A stretch of DNA of 64,000 bases from contig OMXV01000005.1 of NCBI GenBank assembly GCA_900315075.1, positions 62,001 through 126,000 on the forward strand. Direction: 5' to 3'. This DNA comes from an uncultured Prevotellaceae bacterium. Its GTDB lineage: Bacteria; Bacteroidota; Bacteroidia; Bacteroidales; Bacteroidaceae. Made by a program: the position numbers and the translations under genes. The notes beneath the pieces are model-generated. The model did not search any database. It saw only the letters and a program-made list of their open reading frames with translations, and was not told the origin of the DNA. Of the stretch, positions 16,349-26,301 are shown piece by piece (position 1 is the stretch's first letter; the number at the start of each line of letters is the position of its first letter).

Positions 16349-18061
16349 CTATTCGATAGGGATAAACTTGATGCAGTCGAATTGTAGGCTGAAGTTGCTG
16401 TTGGTACTGGCTGCGGGGTCCAGTACCACAAAACTGAACTTGTGGGAAGCAGTCTCGGGAAATTCTATCTCCTCATACAATGTCGAGGAATAGACACCTG
16501 GAAGTGGACTGGGGACCTTGGTGTAGGGTGCCGTGAAGATGGTTTGGTCGGCATTGTCGTCGAAGGTCATCTTGAGCATGCCGCCATTACCGTCCGATTG
16601 TTGGCGCATGAAGTTGTTTCCAGTCATGAAGATGATGGTCAGTTCAACCTTATATTTACCACGGACGATAGTGGGTGTATTCATACTCACATGACCCATA
16701 TAGCCAACGTTGAAGACAATGCGGTCATAGTTGTTGGCATCTTTCATGTTACTGCGGCATGTCACGTAGTCTATGTCGCTGTAGTTGCGGTTTTTCGAAC
16801 CTGCCTCACCCATCTCATACTCGAAACATGGGGCGGTGGCTACACGGAAACGCTGTTCCGAGGCAGTTGGTTCCGAGGGCTGATAGTATTCGGCGTCAAC
16901 CAAGTTCTTGATATCGGTGTAGTCGGCCAAATCCCATAAAACAGTTGCCTGGGCGGGTTCCCACACGGGCAACCAACCGTCTATCTCGTGGATATAGCCA
17001 TTCTTGGAGAGTACATTCGAGGCTTCGGGGATGAATCGTGCCGATTCGCCGGTGCCGTTGATGACGTATTTGTCACGTTCTTGAGTGGCGAGGCTGTCAT
17101 AAGTCACTGTGAACACTTGATTCTGTGCGCTGGAACTCCAGATACGGGTGGCATCACTGCCGGTCATGGCTCCCAACTCGTCGGTAGTGTATTGGTTGGT
17201 CAGCACATGATACGACACATATTCACGCAACAGGGAGTCGGCACTGATGCCTTCTTTCCCGTTTTGTCGTAGGTGTGACTTCAATTCATCGAGTGAATGA
17301 ATGCCTGCTTTGGCATAGGTGGCATCACTCACGTTGAGTAGCGTGAAATAATAATGTGTGATGACTTTCTGACGGTCGGCATTGATGGTGGTATCTTGTA
17401 CTATGCTCAGACGGTTTGCCCAGCCACTCTCACGAAGGGCACCCGACATAATCTCTGATGTGCCACTGGCGGATACACGGTCCCAGACTGTCTCTACCAA
17501 AGGCGTCATAGCCTGTGATAGCACATACACCTTACCATTGTAGGCATTTAGTCCCATCTCCACCACATGGCCTTCGCCATTAAGGATAGCCTGACCAGCG
17601 TTCAGAGAGTCGATTTCGATGTTGATGACATCCCCGCTGAGATTCTGCACAAATTTCTTCTGCACAAACGATTCAGGCAGGATAGAGTCTTTGACAGTGT
17701 GGTAGAGCACAAACTGGCGGGCGTAGTTGGGCGACAGTTGCTGAAGTGAGTCCACACCGCGGCGGTGGTAGAATTCATGCATAGCTGCGTCATTGGGGAC
17801 AAAGGCAGTGAAACTTATACCCGATGACGACTGGTTGAGCGCGTTGAACATGTTTGAATAGTTCAACAATTTTACATATTCGCCGAAGCCTTCCTGTTCG
17901 GTGAGGAACGTGGAAATAGGCGACGAAAGCGTGGTGTTGTAAACCTCGTCTTTGAAGGGGTCGGTATTGATGTCGAACACATCCTTGTCACAAGCTGTCA
18001 GCGCAATGACCGACAGGGCGATGGCAAAGGTTGCACGGTTTATGTTTCTACGTATATTCAT
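16349..18061 (-). CDS. Fasciclin (FAS1)-domain lipoprotein B
   Basis: 570 residues from the ATG at 18059-18061 (MNIRRNINRATFAIALSVIA, lipobox LTAC). The frame is open to 18163, but that extension overlaps the preceding SusD gene and lacks a signal. Two FAS1 domains are visible: ISFTAFVPNDAAMHEFYHRR with VYVLSQAMTP, and a second closing with GYIHEIDGWLP. A C-terminal beta domain follows (YKVELTIIFMTGNNF to LQFDCIKFIPIE). It starts 16 nt after SusD and is clearly in the same operon. A role as a surface accessory lipoprotein of the SusCD complex is inferred from position. Confidence 0.75.
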   Translation of the reverse strand: MNIRRNINRATFAIALSVIALTACDKDVFDINTDPFKDEVYNTTLSSPISTFLTEQEGFGEYVKLLNYSNMFNALNQSSSGISFTAFVPNDAAMHEFYHRRGVDSLQQLSPNYARQFVLYHTVKDSILPESFVQKKFVQNLSGDVINIEIDSLNAGQAILNGEGHVVEMGLNAYNGKVYVLSQAMTPLVETVWDRVSASGTSEIMSGALRESGWANRLSIVQDTTINADRQKVITHYYFTLLNVSDATYAKAGIHSLDELKSHLRQNGKEGISADSLLREYVSYHVLTNQYTTDELGAMTGSDATRIWSSSAQNQVFTVTYDSLATQERDKYVINGTGESARFIPEASNVLSKNGYIHEIDGWLPVWEPAQATVLWDLADYTDIKNLVDAEYYQPSEPTASEQRFRVATAPCFEYEMGEAGSKNRNYSDIDYVTCRSNMKDANNYDRIVFNVGYMGHVSMNTPTIVRGKYKVELTIIFMTGNNFMRQQSDGNGGMLKMTFDDNADQTIFTAPYTKVPSPLPGVYSSTLYEEIEFPETASHKFSFVVLDPAASTNSNFSLQFDCIKFIPIE

Positions 18062-18077
18062 ACTTCTGCTCCTTTCA

Positions 18078-19658
18078 TTATTTTGTTGATGAATAATAAG
18101 GATTTTGCTCCAGCAACTTGTTGTGCTCAATGTCGGCTTGAGGGATAGGCATGTACCAGGCATTGGGGTCTTGCAACACAGATTGTATCCATTGCTGATT
18201 GGTGGTTTGGTTGCCTTCTATCACTTTGGTAATAAACTGGGTCTTATATTTTCCGCCACCTATGCGACCCAACCAAAGTAGGTCGTACCAGCGTTTGCCC
18301 TCGGCCATGAATTCCAGTTCTTTTTGCTCAAGAATCTCATCGAGCAGAGTGAACTCGTCGAGTTGCGATATATGACTTGGGGCATCAGCCGCTTGAGTGT
18401 CGATATCCTTGAAATTGCCAAGACCGGCACGATGGCGGATACGGTTGATCAGACTCACAGCTTCTGACCAACTGCCCTGACCTTTCATCGTCAGTGCCTG
18501 GGCTTTCATCAACATAATCTCAGCCACGCGATAGATGATGAAATTGGCATCCTGATGGGCACGGGCTCCACCAGTAATATCGGGAACGTCGGTGCCATAA
18601 TATTTCCAGATGTAGTATTGGTTGGAGGTAGCCCATGCAGCTACTTGACCATTGTCTGGAACGTAGGTAGCCATGAGCATACGGCCCATACGGCCATCTT
18701 CGGTCAGTCCGTTTTCTTTCAGAGTCTGTGTCTCTTGTTTCATCAGTTCTGTCGCCTGTGGTGTGGGGCGGAGTGGGGTGGTGGCATTCAGCGTGAAGAG
18801 GCTGTTGAAGTTGTTTGTCTGATTCTGTGAGTAGTCCCAGTTCAATTCAAAAATCGACTCATTACTGTTGCCGGGATAGAACATGGTGTACCAGTCGTTG
18901 GTATTGGTCATGAATGCCGGGCGGAAAGCATCGTTGGCATTCAGTATCATGTCGCAATACTCGATACATTGGTCATAGTCTTCACTCCATAGACAGGCAT
19001 CGGCCATTAATGCGTAGAGTGCCCATTTGGTGGCACGTCCCTTGGTTGCCCAGTCCTCCTCGTAGGTGCCTTTGGCAGCACCTGTGGCGAGGGCGGTTTT
19101 GATGTCTTCCTTGATTTGGGCGATAATCTGTTGCTCGCTGCTCTTGGCAAGGTCAAAACTGGCTTTGTCGTTGACATATGCTTGCATGACCAGGGGCACT
19201 TCCTTGAAATTCTTCACTAATAGTAGATAGCAGTAGGCACGCTGAAAATATGCCTCTGCCAAGTGGGAGTTGCGGATGGCATCGTAGTAGGTGTCGTCTT
19301 TCACATCGGGTGCGTAGAGGATGACGGAGTTGGCCATGCCGATTACCTTATATATATCCGACCAGTTGCAGAGACTATGACTTGGGGTCATGTTGAAATC
19401 TTGCAACTTGGAGTCGCTGTTGTTGGTGGTATAGAGGGCACCTCCTCGTAACTCTCCCCATTTGATAATGGTAGGTACACACTGGCGCATATAGTAGTAG
19501 CCGGAGGCAATCACGGCTTCAACGTCTTCCTTCGACTTCCAGTAGTCGTCGGTCACTTGCTCATTGTTGGGCAGCACATCGAGCCAGTCGTTGCATGAGG
19601 TAGTCAACGTGAGGCTCATGGCACCTATGATGATGGTGGTAAGGATATTTTTCTTCAT
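18078..19658 (-). CDS. SusD/RagB-family outer-membrane lipoprotein
   Basis: 526 residues with lipoprotein signal (LTLTTSC) and the classic SusD start CNDWLDVLPNNEQVTDDYW. TPR-like helices (EAYFQRAYCYLLLVKNFKEVPLV) are followed by RVAEIMLMKAQALTMKG, and the family-typical C-terminus includes ILEQKELEFMAEGKRWYDLLWLGR and YYSSTK at the end. It begins 15 nt after SusC and completes the first SusCD pair of the cluster. It should bind the substrate at the surface; the ligand is unknown. Confidence 0.93.
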   Translation of the reverse strand: MKKNILTTIIIGAMSLTLTTSCNDWLDVLPNNEQVTDDYWKSKEDVEAVIASGYYYMRQCVPTIIKWGELRGGALYTTNNSDSKLQDFNMTPSHSLCNWSDIYKVIGMANSVILYAPDVKDDTYYDAIRNSHLAEAYFQRAYCYLLLVKNFKEVPLVMQAYVNDKASFDLAKSSEQQIIAQIKEDIKTALATGAAKGTYEEDWATKGRATKWALYALMADACLWSEDYDQCIEYCDMILNANDAFRPAFMTNTNDWYTMFYPGNSNESIFELNWDYSQNQTNNFNSLFTLNATTPLRPTPQATELMKQETQTLKENGLTEDGRMGRMLMATYVPDNGQVAAWATSNQYYIWKYYGTDVPDITGGARAHQDANFIIYRVAEIMLMKAQALTMKGQGSWSEAVSLINRIRHRAGLGNFKDIDTQAADAPSHISQLDEFTLLDEILEQKELEFMAEGKRWYDLLWLGRIGGGKYKTQFITKVIEGNQTTNQQWIQSVLQDPNAWYMPIPQADIEHNKLLEQNPYYSSTK

Positions 19659-19673
19659 GATGCGTCGGGGTGT

Positions 19674-22600
19674 TTAAAAATCAAGATTGATACCTAATGC
19701 AAAACGACGTGAGACAGGTGTCGTGGCATTGTCGCGTACAAGACTGGTAGCAGAGGGCATCGACACCTCGGGGTCTTGACCTTTGTACTTGGTCCAGGTG
19801 AAGAGGTCATAGCCTGTGGCGAAGACATTCAATTTGGTGATGCCATACTTCTGCAACCATTTCTTTGGAAGATTGTAACTCAATGAGAGGGTTTTCAGGC
19901 GGATGAAGGAGGCATCCTCCACAAAGCGATCGCTGCCCAAGTAGTTGTACCCCATACCATAGAGAGCACGGGGGATGTCGGTGTCGTCGCCTTCAGCGCG
20001 CCAGCGGTGTAGCACAGCAGTACTCTGGTTGTTCTTCCCGTACATGTTCTCAAGCGAGATACGTGCACCGTTGATAACCTTTTGGCCGTAGCGACCATAG
20101 AAGAAGGTGGTGAAGGTAAGGTCTTTCCATCTGATTTGGAATCCACCGCCACCGAAGAACTTTGGATTGGAATTTCCGAGATAGACGATGTCGTTTTCGT
20201 TGATGACACCATCGTGATTGATGTCCTCATACATGGCATCGCCTGGATAGGTCTGCACGGTACCGTTTTTCATTGTAATGACATTGCCCTGCCAGTCGTA
20301 CATGATATTGCCCATGGCGTCGCGGGCGTATGTCTGCTCTGTGTTCTGATAGACACCTAAATAGCGGTAGCCATAGAAGGAACCTACAGGCGCGTTTTCC
20401 ACGATGCGCAGTGCGTAGTTGCCATTGCCGAAGGAGTAGTTGTCCATCACCCAGGTACTGGGGAGTTCTTTCACTTTGTTCACGTTACGGCTCACGTTGG
20501 CGTTCACAGAGAGCGTCCAGTCCTTGTTGCGCAGGATAGTATATTCGAAGCGTAGTTCCACACCTTTGTTGCTCATTTTACCCGAGTTGATGTATTTCAC
20601 GGAGTTGTAGCCAGTCGAGGCGGGCAGTTTGGTGTCTTTCAGGAGCATGTCGCTTGTCTGCTTGTCGTAGTAGTCGAAGGTGAAAGTAAGACGGTTGAAC
20701 AGACGGAGGTCGATACCGAAGTCCATCTCGCGAGTGGTTTCCCACTTCAGGTTGTCGAGCTGCATACGGTCGGGGGTGATGGCGGCCATATCCATGTATT
20801 GCCCGAGGCTCTTGTAAGCTCCTAAGTAGATGGATGCTCCTGATGGTGAAGAACCCGACCATCCGTAGCCGAAACGTACCTTGCCCTCATTGAACCATTT
20901 GCGGATGCTCTCGCTCCAGAAATGCTCCTGCTCCACGTTCCATGCCACACCAAAGGCGGGGAAGGTGCCCCAGCGTTTCTCTTTACCCATGGTGGAGTTG
21001 CCTTCGTAGTTGATGGTACCGCGAAGGATATAGCGATTGTCGAATGAATAGACGGCTTGGCCTATCATTGAGATGGAACGACGCTCGGAGTTGCCTGAAC
21101 CGGAGGACGCTACTACACTACCCACAACAGGGTCGCTGAGGTTGGCGGAGGCGTTGCCGTAGGTGGCACTGGTATAGCTGAAGCTTTGGTTATCTACAGT
21201 CTTGATGAGGCCGGTGGCGATAATCTTGTGCTTTTCAAAGAATGTGTTGTTGTAAATCAACTTGTTTTCACTCTGTAGGGCAAAGGCATCGGTTGTGGCG
21301 TCCACACTACGATTGGCATAAGAACTGGTCCATAGCACACCGGTGGCCATCTGGGGTAGGAACTGCTTGTTCTTGGTGGTGCGCATGTTCATGGATACCC
21401 ATCCTTGATATTGTAGGTTGAACGGGAAGTCGTATTGCAGTGTGATGGTCAGTTTCTCATCCCGTTGGGTGGTTTTATTGTAACCTTCGTTGACCATTGC
21501 CACGGGGTTATAGTTCTGGCTGCTGATGCTCGAACCGCTTGTAGTGGTAAACGAACCCTGGAAGTCTTCCTCGCGTGCAAAATACACATCGGTGGGCTGT
21601 TTTGTCAGGTCGTCAATCCAGTAAGGACTGAGGTTAGGCATCTTCTGCATGGCGATGTTACGCACTGAACTCAGGGCATTGGCATCCTTGTTGGTGTTGG
21701 TGAACGAGAAGTCGGTGCGAACACGCAGACGGTCGCTGAAATTGTAGGTGATTTTCATGCCAGTTGACAGACGTTGTACGCCCGTGCCACGAGTGGTACC
21801 TTGTTCGTCGTAGTAACCAACATTAAGTTTATACACGGCTTTCTCACCACCACCGGTCATAGAGAAGTTATTGTCGGTGATGATGGCATCTTGTTTCACA
21901 GCATCAAGCCAGTTGGTGTTGACGTTGTACTCATCAAAGTAGCGGAAGTTGGGGTCGTAGTTCAACTCCGCATTGTTGAAGAGCATGTCCATCTCGTTGA
22001 TGGCATTACCAACACCCTTAGCATTGGCGGCATTCCAGATGGCATCTTGCATGAGTGACACATATTGCGGACCATCGAGAAGGGGGATGCTTTTGGGTTC
22101 GTGCTTGCTGGTAAATTTCGAGGAGAACGAGAAACGGGTCTTTCCCATCGAACCGCGCTTGGTGTTGATAAGGAGAACACCGTTGGCACCCTTTGTACCA
22201 TAAATGGCAGTGGCAGAGGCATCTTTCAACACTTCGATACTCTCGATGTTGGCCGGTGAGATGTTGAGCAGCGCGCCGAAGTCCTCTTCGTTGGCTGTGG
22301 CAAAATTGAAGTCGTCATTGATGTCCACATCTTGTGGAACACCGTCGATGACAATAAGTGGCTCGTTGGAGGCACTGAGCGAACTCGTACCACGGATGCG
22401 GATACTGCTTTTGGCACCGGGGTCACCACCAAGGTTAATGTCAAGACCGGCAATCTGACCCTGGAGAGCTTCCTCAACTGAGGTGACGGGGGATGTGTCG
22501 ACGATGTCGGAGAGATTGATTTTTTGCACAGAGGAGGTTTGCTCCATTCGTGTGACACCCATACCGTCGCGTCCGCCGCGGGCAGCAGATACCACCACTT

Positions 22601-22934
22601 CCTGAAGTACAGTCTCACTTTGCATCTTGAAATCGAGTTGGGTCTGACCTGTATATTTCACGGTTTGTGTCTTCAAACCGATGTAGGAGACACGCACTTG
22701 CAGTTTACTGGCATCGGCAGGCACCTGAAGGTAGTAGTTGCCGTCGATGTCAGTCACCGTACCTTTTATATAACGGTTCTGACTATTGACGAGCACAACG
22801 TTAGCTCCGATGACGGGTTCTTCACTGCCGTCGTTGAGTACCTCGAAGACCTTGCCGCTGATGACACTTTCCTGGGCCATCATGCTCATCGAGCACAACA
22901 GCAGGGAGATAAGTATAATAATCTTATTCTTCAT
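19674..22934 (-). CDS. SusC/RagA-family TonB-dependent transporter
   Basis: 1086 residues from the ATG at 22932-22934 (MKNKIIILISLLLCSMSMMAQ); an upstream in-frame start at 22982 lies inside the preceding gene and is rejected. Domains: carboxypeptidase-regulatory-like beta domain about 22-105 (ISGKVFEVLNDGSEEPVIGA), plug (SSIRIRGTSSLSASNEPLIV, ATAIYGTKGANGVLLINTKR) and a beta barrel ending FALGINLDF. It starts 10 nt behind the FAS1 lipoprotein A gene and is followed by SusD after 15 nt, so these are one transcription unit. Confidence 0.93.
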   Translation of the reverse strand: MKNKIIILISLLLCSMSMMAQESVISGKVFEVLNDGSEEPVIGANVVLVNSQNRYIKGTVTDIDGNYYLQVPADASKLQVRVSYIGLKTQTVKYTGQTQLDFKMQSETVLQEVVVSAARGGRDGMGVTRMEQTSSVQKINLSDIVDTSPVTSVEEALQGQIAGLDINLGGDPGAKSSIRIRGTSSLSASNEPLIVIDGVPQDVDINDDFNFATANEEDFGALLNISPANIESIEVLKDASATAIYGTKGANGVLLINTKRGSMGKTRFSFSSKFTSKHEPKSIPLLDGPQYVSLMQDAIWNAANAKGVGNAINEMDMLFNNAELNYDPNFRYFDEYNVNTNWLDAVKQDAIITDNNFSMTGGGEKAVYKLNVGYYDEQGTTRGTGVQRLSTGMKITYNFSDRLRVRTDFSFTNTNKDANALSSVRNIAMQKMPNLSPYWIDDLTKQPTDVYFAREEDFQGSFTTTSGSSISSQNYNPVAMVNEGYNKTTQRDEKLTITLQYDFPFNLQYQGWVSMNMRTTKNKQFLPQMATGVLWTSSYANRSVDATTDAFALQSENKLIYNNTFFEKHKIIATGLIKTVDNQSFSYTSATYGNASANLSDPVVGSVVASSGSGNSERRSISMIGQAVYSFDNRYILRGTINYEGNSTMGKEKRWGTFPAFGVAWNVEQEHFWSESIRKWFNEGKVRFGYGWSGSSPSGASIYLGAYKSLGQYMDMAAITPDRMQLDNLKWETTREMDFGIDLRLFNRLTFTFDYYDKQTSDMLLKDTKLPASTGYNSVKYINSGKMSNKGVELRFEYTILRNKDWTLSVNANVSRNVNKVKELPSTWVMDNYSFGNGNYALRIVENAPVGSFYGYRYLGVYQNTEQTYARDAMGNIMYDWQGNVITMKNGTVQTYPGDAMYEDINHDGVINENDIVYLGNSNPKFFGGGGFQIRWKDLTFTTFFYGRYGQKVINGARISLENMYGKNNQSTAVLHRWRAEGDDTDIPRALYGMGYNYLGSDRFVEDASFIRLKTLSLSYNLPKKWLQKYGITKLNVFATGYDLFTWTKYKGQDPEVSMPSATSLVRDNATTPVSRRFALGINLDF

Positions 22935-22944
22935 GGCGTCTGAT

Positions 22945-25227
22945 TTATTGTAAAATACCGTCAATGAAATGCATACAACCATCCGCGAATGCGAAGGGCA
23001 GACAATAGTATTTCTCGCTCACACCCACTAAGCGGTCGGGAGCAAAACCGGCATAGAGACGACCTGCCGTCTCGCTGATAGTGACATGTTCATTACCCAT
23101 ACTCAAGAAGTTGCCCTTACATGTAGAGCCTGGGTAAGGATAGCTGGTGATGGTGTTCATCAACGACGAAACGAAATAATTGCGCAAGTAGTTGGCAAGG
23201 ATAGTCTTGTTGGTTGACGAAACATTGCCGCTAAGGGTGTTGTCGTCAGAGACTGTTAGACCGGAACAGCCGGGTATCTCGCTGAGATGACTGCGAATGG
23301 CCTCGTTGGTGGGAACAAAGACGATATAGCGGGTGTCGTCGCTTGTGATGGAAGGCATACCGCCATTCTGTACCAGACCAGCTTTCTGCAACAATTGTGC
23401 AAAGAGGTAGTATTCGTAGTTCTTGTCGTTGCCCACAGCAAGACGGTGGGTAAGACCGTCGCCAGAAGCCTCGGCAAAGAGCATCGGATAATCATAGGAA
23501 TAAGCGTGGCCATTGCTCCATGCCCCCTCGTAGCAGGGTATTTCATGGAAATTCACAAATGGTGTACCTTGATAGGTGGGATTGAGCTGCTCATTAAACA
23601 GTGCGCTGGTGGTAATTTGACCGTTGTGTACATACCAGTAGTTGAAGGCGGTATTGGTTTCTACAACTTGTGTGCCGGAGGCCTTCAACTCGGTGACATT
23701 CGATGCTGTGTGCATGTTGACGATGCTGCGTGCCTGCCCAGAACCCATGTTGGCAAAGTTGCCGTCAACATCGCTGTAAACCTCCAAATCACGACCCTGC
23801 GTGGTGGTGTTTAGACGCATCTGCGGCTCGTTTTGATTGAACTGTATGTTGCTGGGCATCAGTGTGATAAACTCCGACTTGTTGGAGGCCAAGGAGAGTA
23901 CAAGGTCGCTCTTGTCGAGGGCATACATGAAGCATTGGTATGTGGTGTCGCGGAAGGCAGGTCCAACTACAGATGAAAAAATGGCAGGAGCTTTCATGTC
24001 TTTCATACCATAGACAATACCATTCTCACAGAATAGTCGGTCATCCACACCATCTGTGTTGATTTCCACAGGGGTGCCAAGCGCTGTCACCACCAGTCCC
24101 TTATTGATTTCCTCTGGGAAGATGGGGTCGGTGTCTTCGGCGAACGACTGCATGATAAAGTAGCGCAAAATCAGTGGGTCGAGGTCGCTGAGAGAATGAT
24201 AACCTCCCTCAGGGCGCCATACGCTGGAGAAAAAGGCACTGATAGCTTGGTTGGATGGGGCGAAGATATTATAACTTGCACGTTCCAATGTAGATACTTG
24301 GCGGTAATTGTTTACCGGCCACTCGCAGGCGATGTTGGGCAAACTGCTGTGGGTCAGTGTATATACCACCTTGCCTACGGTGTTGCTGGTCTCTACATCT
24401 GCCTCTGTAAACTCTGCATATTGGTCGTATAAACTAATGTAATCGCTATAGTCGGGATTATTTTTCAGTGTTTTATAGACTGTCTCCAAGGGGCTGATGA
24501 CTTGATTGACATGATAGAGGTAACCATTGTCGGTGACAACTGCGGCAGGGTCGGTGACGCTGGCGTTGCCCACATTGAAACTATTGGCACCTCCAGTCCA
24601 TTGACTGCCGGGGAAGAAGTACTCGTAGTTGCTCTTGCCGTCAATTTGTTTGCTGTTGAACATCAGTCCGCTGAACACTGGCAGATAACGTTCATAGTGA
24701 TAGACGGTGACAGTGGTGTCTACACCGTTGAGCTTGCCACGCATTTCTTCCATGTCGTCGGCACTATGGGTGCGATGTTTGTAGTAAAGGCCGGCGTTCA
24801 ATTGCTTCTCCTCCTCACTGGCTCCATCGCCCTCGTTGGGTCTGAAATTGACCATTTTCTGCCAGTCGTAGGCATAGTACATCAGGTGGTAACCCACCGT
24901 TTTCTTTAGTCCTGCTGGGTCGCGCTGCCATAGGTCATCGACTGTCTGGCAGCCTTGACTGCTCAGGTACCGTTGCCAAGCATCGTCATTGGGGGCCATT
25001 ACGGTCAATATACTTTGACCACTGACAATGGGTTGATAACCTGTCAATTCTATGGCACGGAGGAACGACTGATGATTCCCCTCGCTTTCAAGCACCTGCC
25101 AGGCATTGCCCTTTAGCCAACTTGGCGGGGCATAATGGTCGTCGTCGGCAATATCACTGCATGATACCACCAACACACTTAATAGCAGGATGCTCATCCC
25201 TCTAAATAGTGATGAAATGTTTCTCAT
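22945..25227 (-). CDS. Multi-domain fasciclin (FAS1) lipoprotein A
   Basis: 760 residues. Lipoprotein signal (LLLSVLVVSC, Cys near 23). Four FAS1-like segments can be read: SILTVMAPNDDAWQRYL near 75, SYNIFAPSNQAISAFF near 315, EFITLMPSNIQFNQNE near 455 and YIVFVPTNEAIRSHL near 645. The protein ends with GCMHFIDGILQ, the canonical FAS1 closing motif. It is the first gene of the cluster, downstream of a -7 box at 25312-25319, with SusC 10 nt behind. Being promoter-proximal and larger than its partners suggests a main structural or ligand-binding role at the cell surface, but this is inference. Confidence 0.82.
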   Translation of the reverse strand: MRNISSLFRGMSILLLSVLVVSCSDIADDDHYAPPSWLKGNAWQVLESEGNHQSFLRAIELTGYQPIVSGQSILTVMAPNDDAWQRYLSSQGCQTVDDLWQRDPAGLKKTVGYHLMYYAYDWQKMVNFRPNEGDGASEEEKQLNAGLYYKHRTHSADDMEEMRGKLNGVDTTVTVYHYERYLPVFSGLMFNSKQIDGKSNYEYFFPGSQWTGGANSFNVGNASVTDPAAVVTDNGYLYHVNQVISPLETVYKTLKNNPDYSDYISLYDQYAEFTEADVETSNTVGKVVYTLTHSSLPNIACEWPVNNYRQVSTLERASYNIFAPSNQAISAFFSSVWRPEGGYHSLSDLDPLILRYFIMQSFAEDTDPIFPEEINKGLVVTALGTPVEINTDGVDDRLFCENGIVYGMKDMKAPAIFSSVVGPAFRDTTYQCFMYALDKSDLVLSLASNKSEFITLMPSNIQFNQNEPQMRLNTTTQGRDLEVYSDVDGNFANMGSGQARSIVNMHTASNVTELKASGTQVVETNTAFNYWYVHNGQITTSALFNEQLNPTYQGTPFVNFHEIPCYEGAWSNGHAYSYDYPMLFAEASGDGLTHRLAVGNDKNYEYYLFAQLLQKAGLVQNGGMPSITSDDTRYIVFVPTNEAIRSHLSEIPGCSGLTVSDDNTLSGNVSSTNKTILANYLRNYFVSSLMNTITSYPYPGSTCKGNFLSMGNEHVTISETAGRLYAGFAPDRLVGVSEKYYCLPFAFADGCMHFIDGILQ

Positions 25228-25266
25228 TTTAGGTTATATTGATTTTGTTTTGTCTTCAAGTAGTTA

Positions 25267-25319
25267 GCGGTCGCCTACCGCAATTGTAGTTAGTTGAGTT
25301 TGATTTCGATGCAAAATTA
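25267..25319 (-). promoter_or_regulatory. Promoter and leader hairpin of the FAS1/SusCD cluster
   Basis: The minus strand carries TAATTTTG at 25312-25319 (TAnnTTTG); the expected -33 TTG is not clear. The predicted leader of about 80 nt contains a small hairpin, GCGGT (25267-25271) pairing with ACCGC (25277-25281). Confidence 0.5.
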
Positions 25320-25394
25320 ACTCTTTTTTCCCATATTCATTCATTTTTATGTCTCTTTTTTCACATTCTCGTTTTTTTTGTCGTTTTAAATCAT

Positions 25395-25402
25395 TACCTT
25401 TG
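25395..25402 (+). promoter_or_regulatory. -7 box immediately before exbB
   Basis: TACCTTTG ends only 5 nt before the ATG at 25408, so transcription from it would start at or next to the start codon. A T-rich stretch precedes it but no well-spaced TTG. Confidence 0.5.
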
Positions 25403-25407
25403 CGGCT

Positions 25408-26301
25408 ATGAAAGTGAAAAGACTGAAAATAATTGGTGCATTCATCGTGATTTCTCTCATGATGACAAGTGCGAACATTTGGGCACAGGATGCTGCTGAG
25501 ACTTCAATGGAAGAGACATTGGAAATGATGTCTGACGACGAGGAAGAAGATTTCATCGAGAAAGACTTGCTGAGTGACAGTGACATCGTCCGTGCAATGA
25601 CGGATTCATTGGAAACCGACCCTTTGGCGCAGGAGGAGATGGCCGATAATGAAAACCTTGGTGTGTATCAGACACTCAAGAAGAAGTTTATCGAGGGAAA
25701 TGCAGGGTTCATGTCGCTCGTGGCACTTGTACTTGTGCTTGGATTGGCATTTTGTATCGAGAGAATCATCTATCTTACACTTTCAGAGGTAAACAGCCGC
25801 AAATTGCTCACCGACATTGAGGAGAAAATAGAAAACAATGATATTGAGGGTGCCAAGGACATCTGTCGTAATACCCGTGGACCAGTAGCTTCCATTTGTT
25901 ATCAAGGACTGATGCGCGTTGAGGAGAGTCTCGAAAATATCGAGCGGTCTATGTCGTCGAGTGGTAGTGTGCAGGCAGCCAATTTGGAGAAAGGCTGTTC
26001 ATGGATTACGCTATTTATTGCTATCGCTCCATCATTGGGATTCCTTGGCACAGTTATTGGCATGGTGATGGCTTTCGACCAGATTCAAGGTGCCGGTGAC
26101 ATTAGCCCGACCATTGTAGCTGCAGGTATGAAAGTGGCGCTACTGACGACTATTTTTGGTATCATAGTGGCTGTGGTCTTGCAGGTGTTCTACAACTATA
26201 TCCTCAATAAAATTGAACGTTTGGTTTCGCAAATGGAGGATGCCTCTATCTCGTTAATGGATATGCTTGGTAAATATAAGTCTAAAGGCGAAAAGGCATG
26301 A
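25408..26301 (+). CDS. exbB: MotA/TolQ/ExbB proton-channel family protein
   Basis: 297 residues. N-terminal signal-like segment (to about 26), an acidic linker (DDEEEDFIEKDLL) and three membrane segments at about 97-118, 196-220 and 236-262, the last two with the family pattern APSLGFLGTVIGMVMAF and KVALLTTIFGIIVAVVLQVF. It forms the inner-membrane proton channel that energises TonB (or Tol) with ExbD. It overlaps the next gene by 4 nt (ATGA) and heads a four-gene operon with two ExbD proteins. Given four TonB-dependent SusC proteins in the window, powering outer-membrane import is the likely job. Confidence 0.9.
   Translation: MKVKRLKIIGAFIVISLMMTSANIWAQDAAETSMEETLEMMSDDEEEDFIEKDLLSDSDIVRAMTDSLETDPLAQEEMADNENLGVYQTLKKKFIEGNAGFMSLVALVLVLGLAFCIERIIYLTLSEVNSRKLLTDIEEKIENNDIEGAKDICRNTRGPVASICYQGLMRVEESLENIERSMSSSGSVQAANLEKGCSWITLFIAIAPSLGFLGTVIGMVMAFDQIQGAGDISPTIVAAGMKVALLTTIFGIIVAVVLQVFYNYILNKIERLVSQMEDASISLMDMLGKYKSKGEKA

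Noticed and set aside
18062-18163. Longer start of FAS1 lipoprotein B
   Set aside because: It would overlap the SusD gene by about 85 nt and precede a complete lipoprotein signal peptide.
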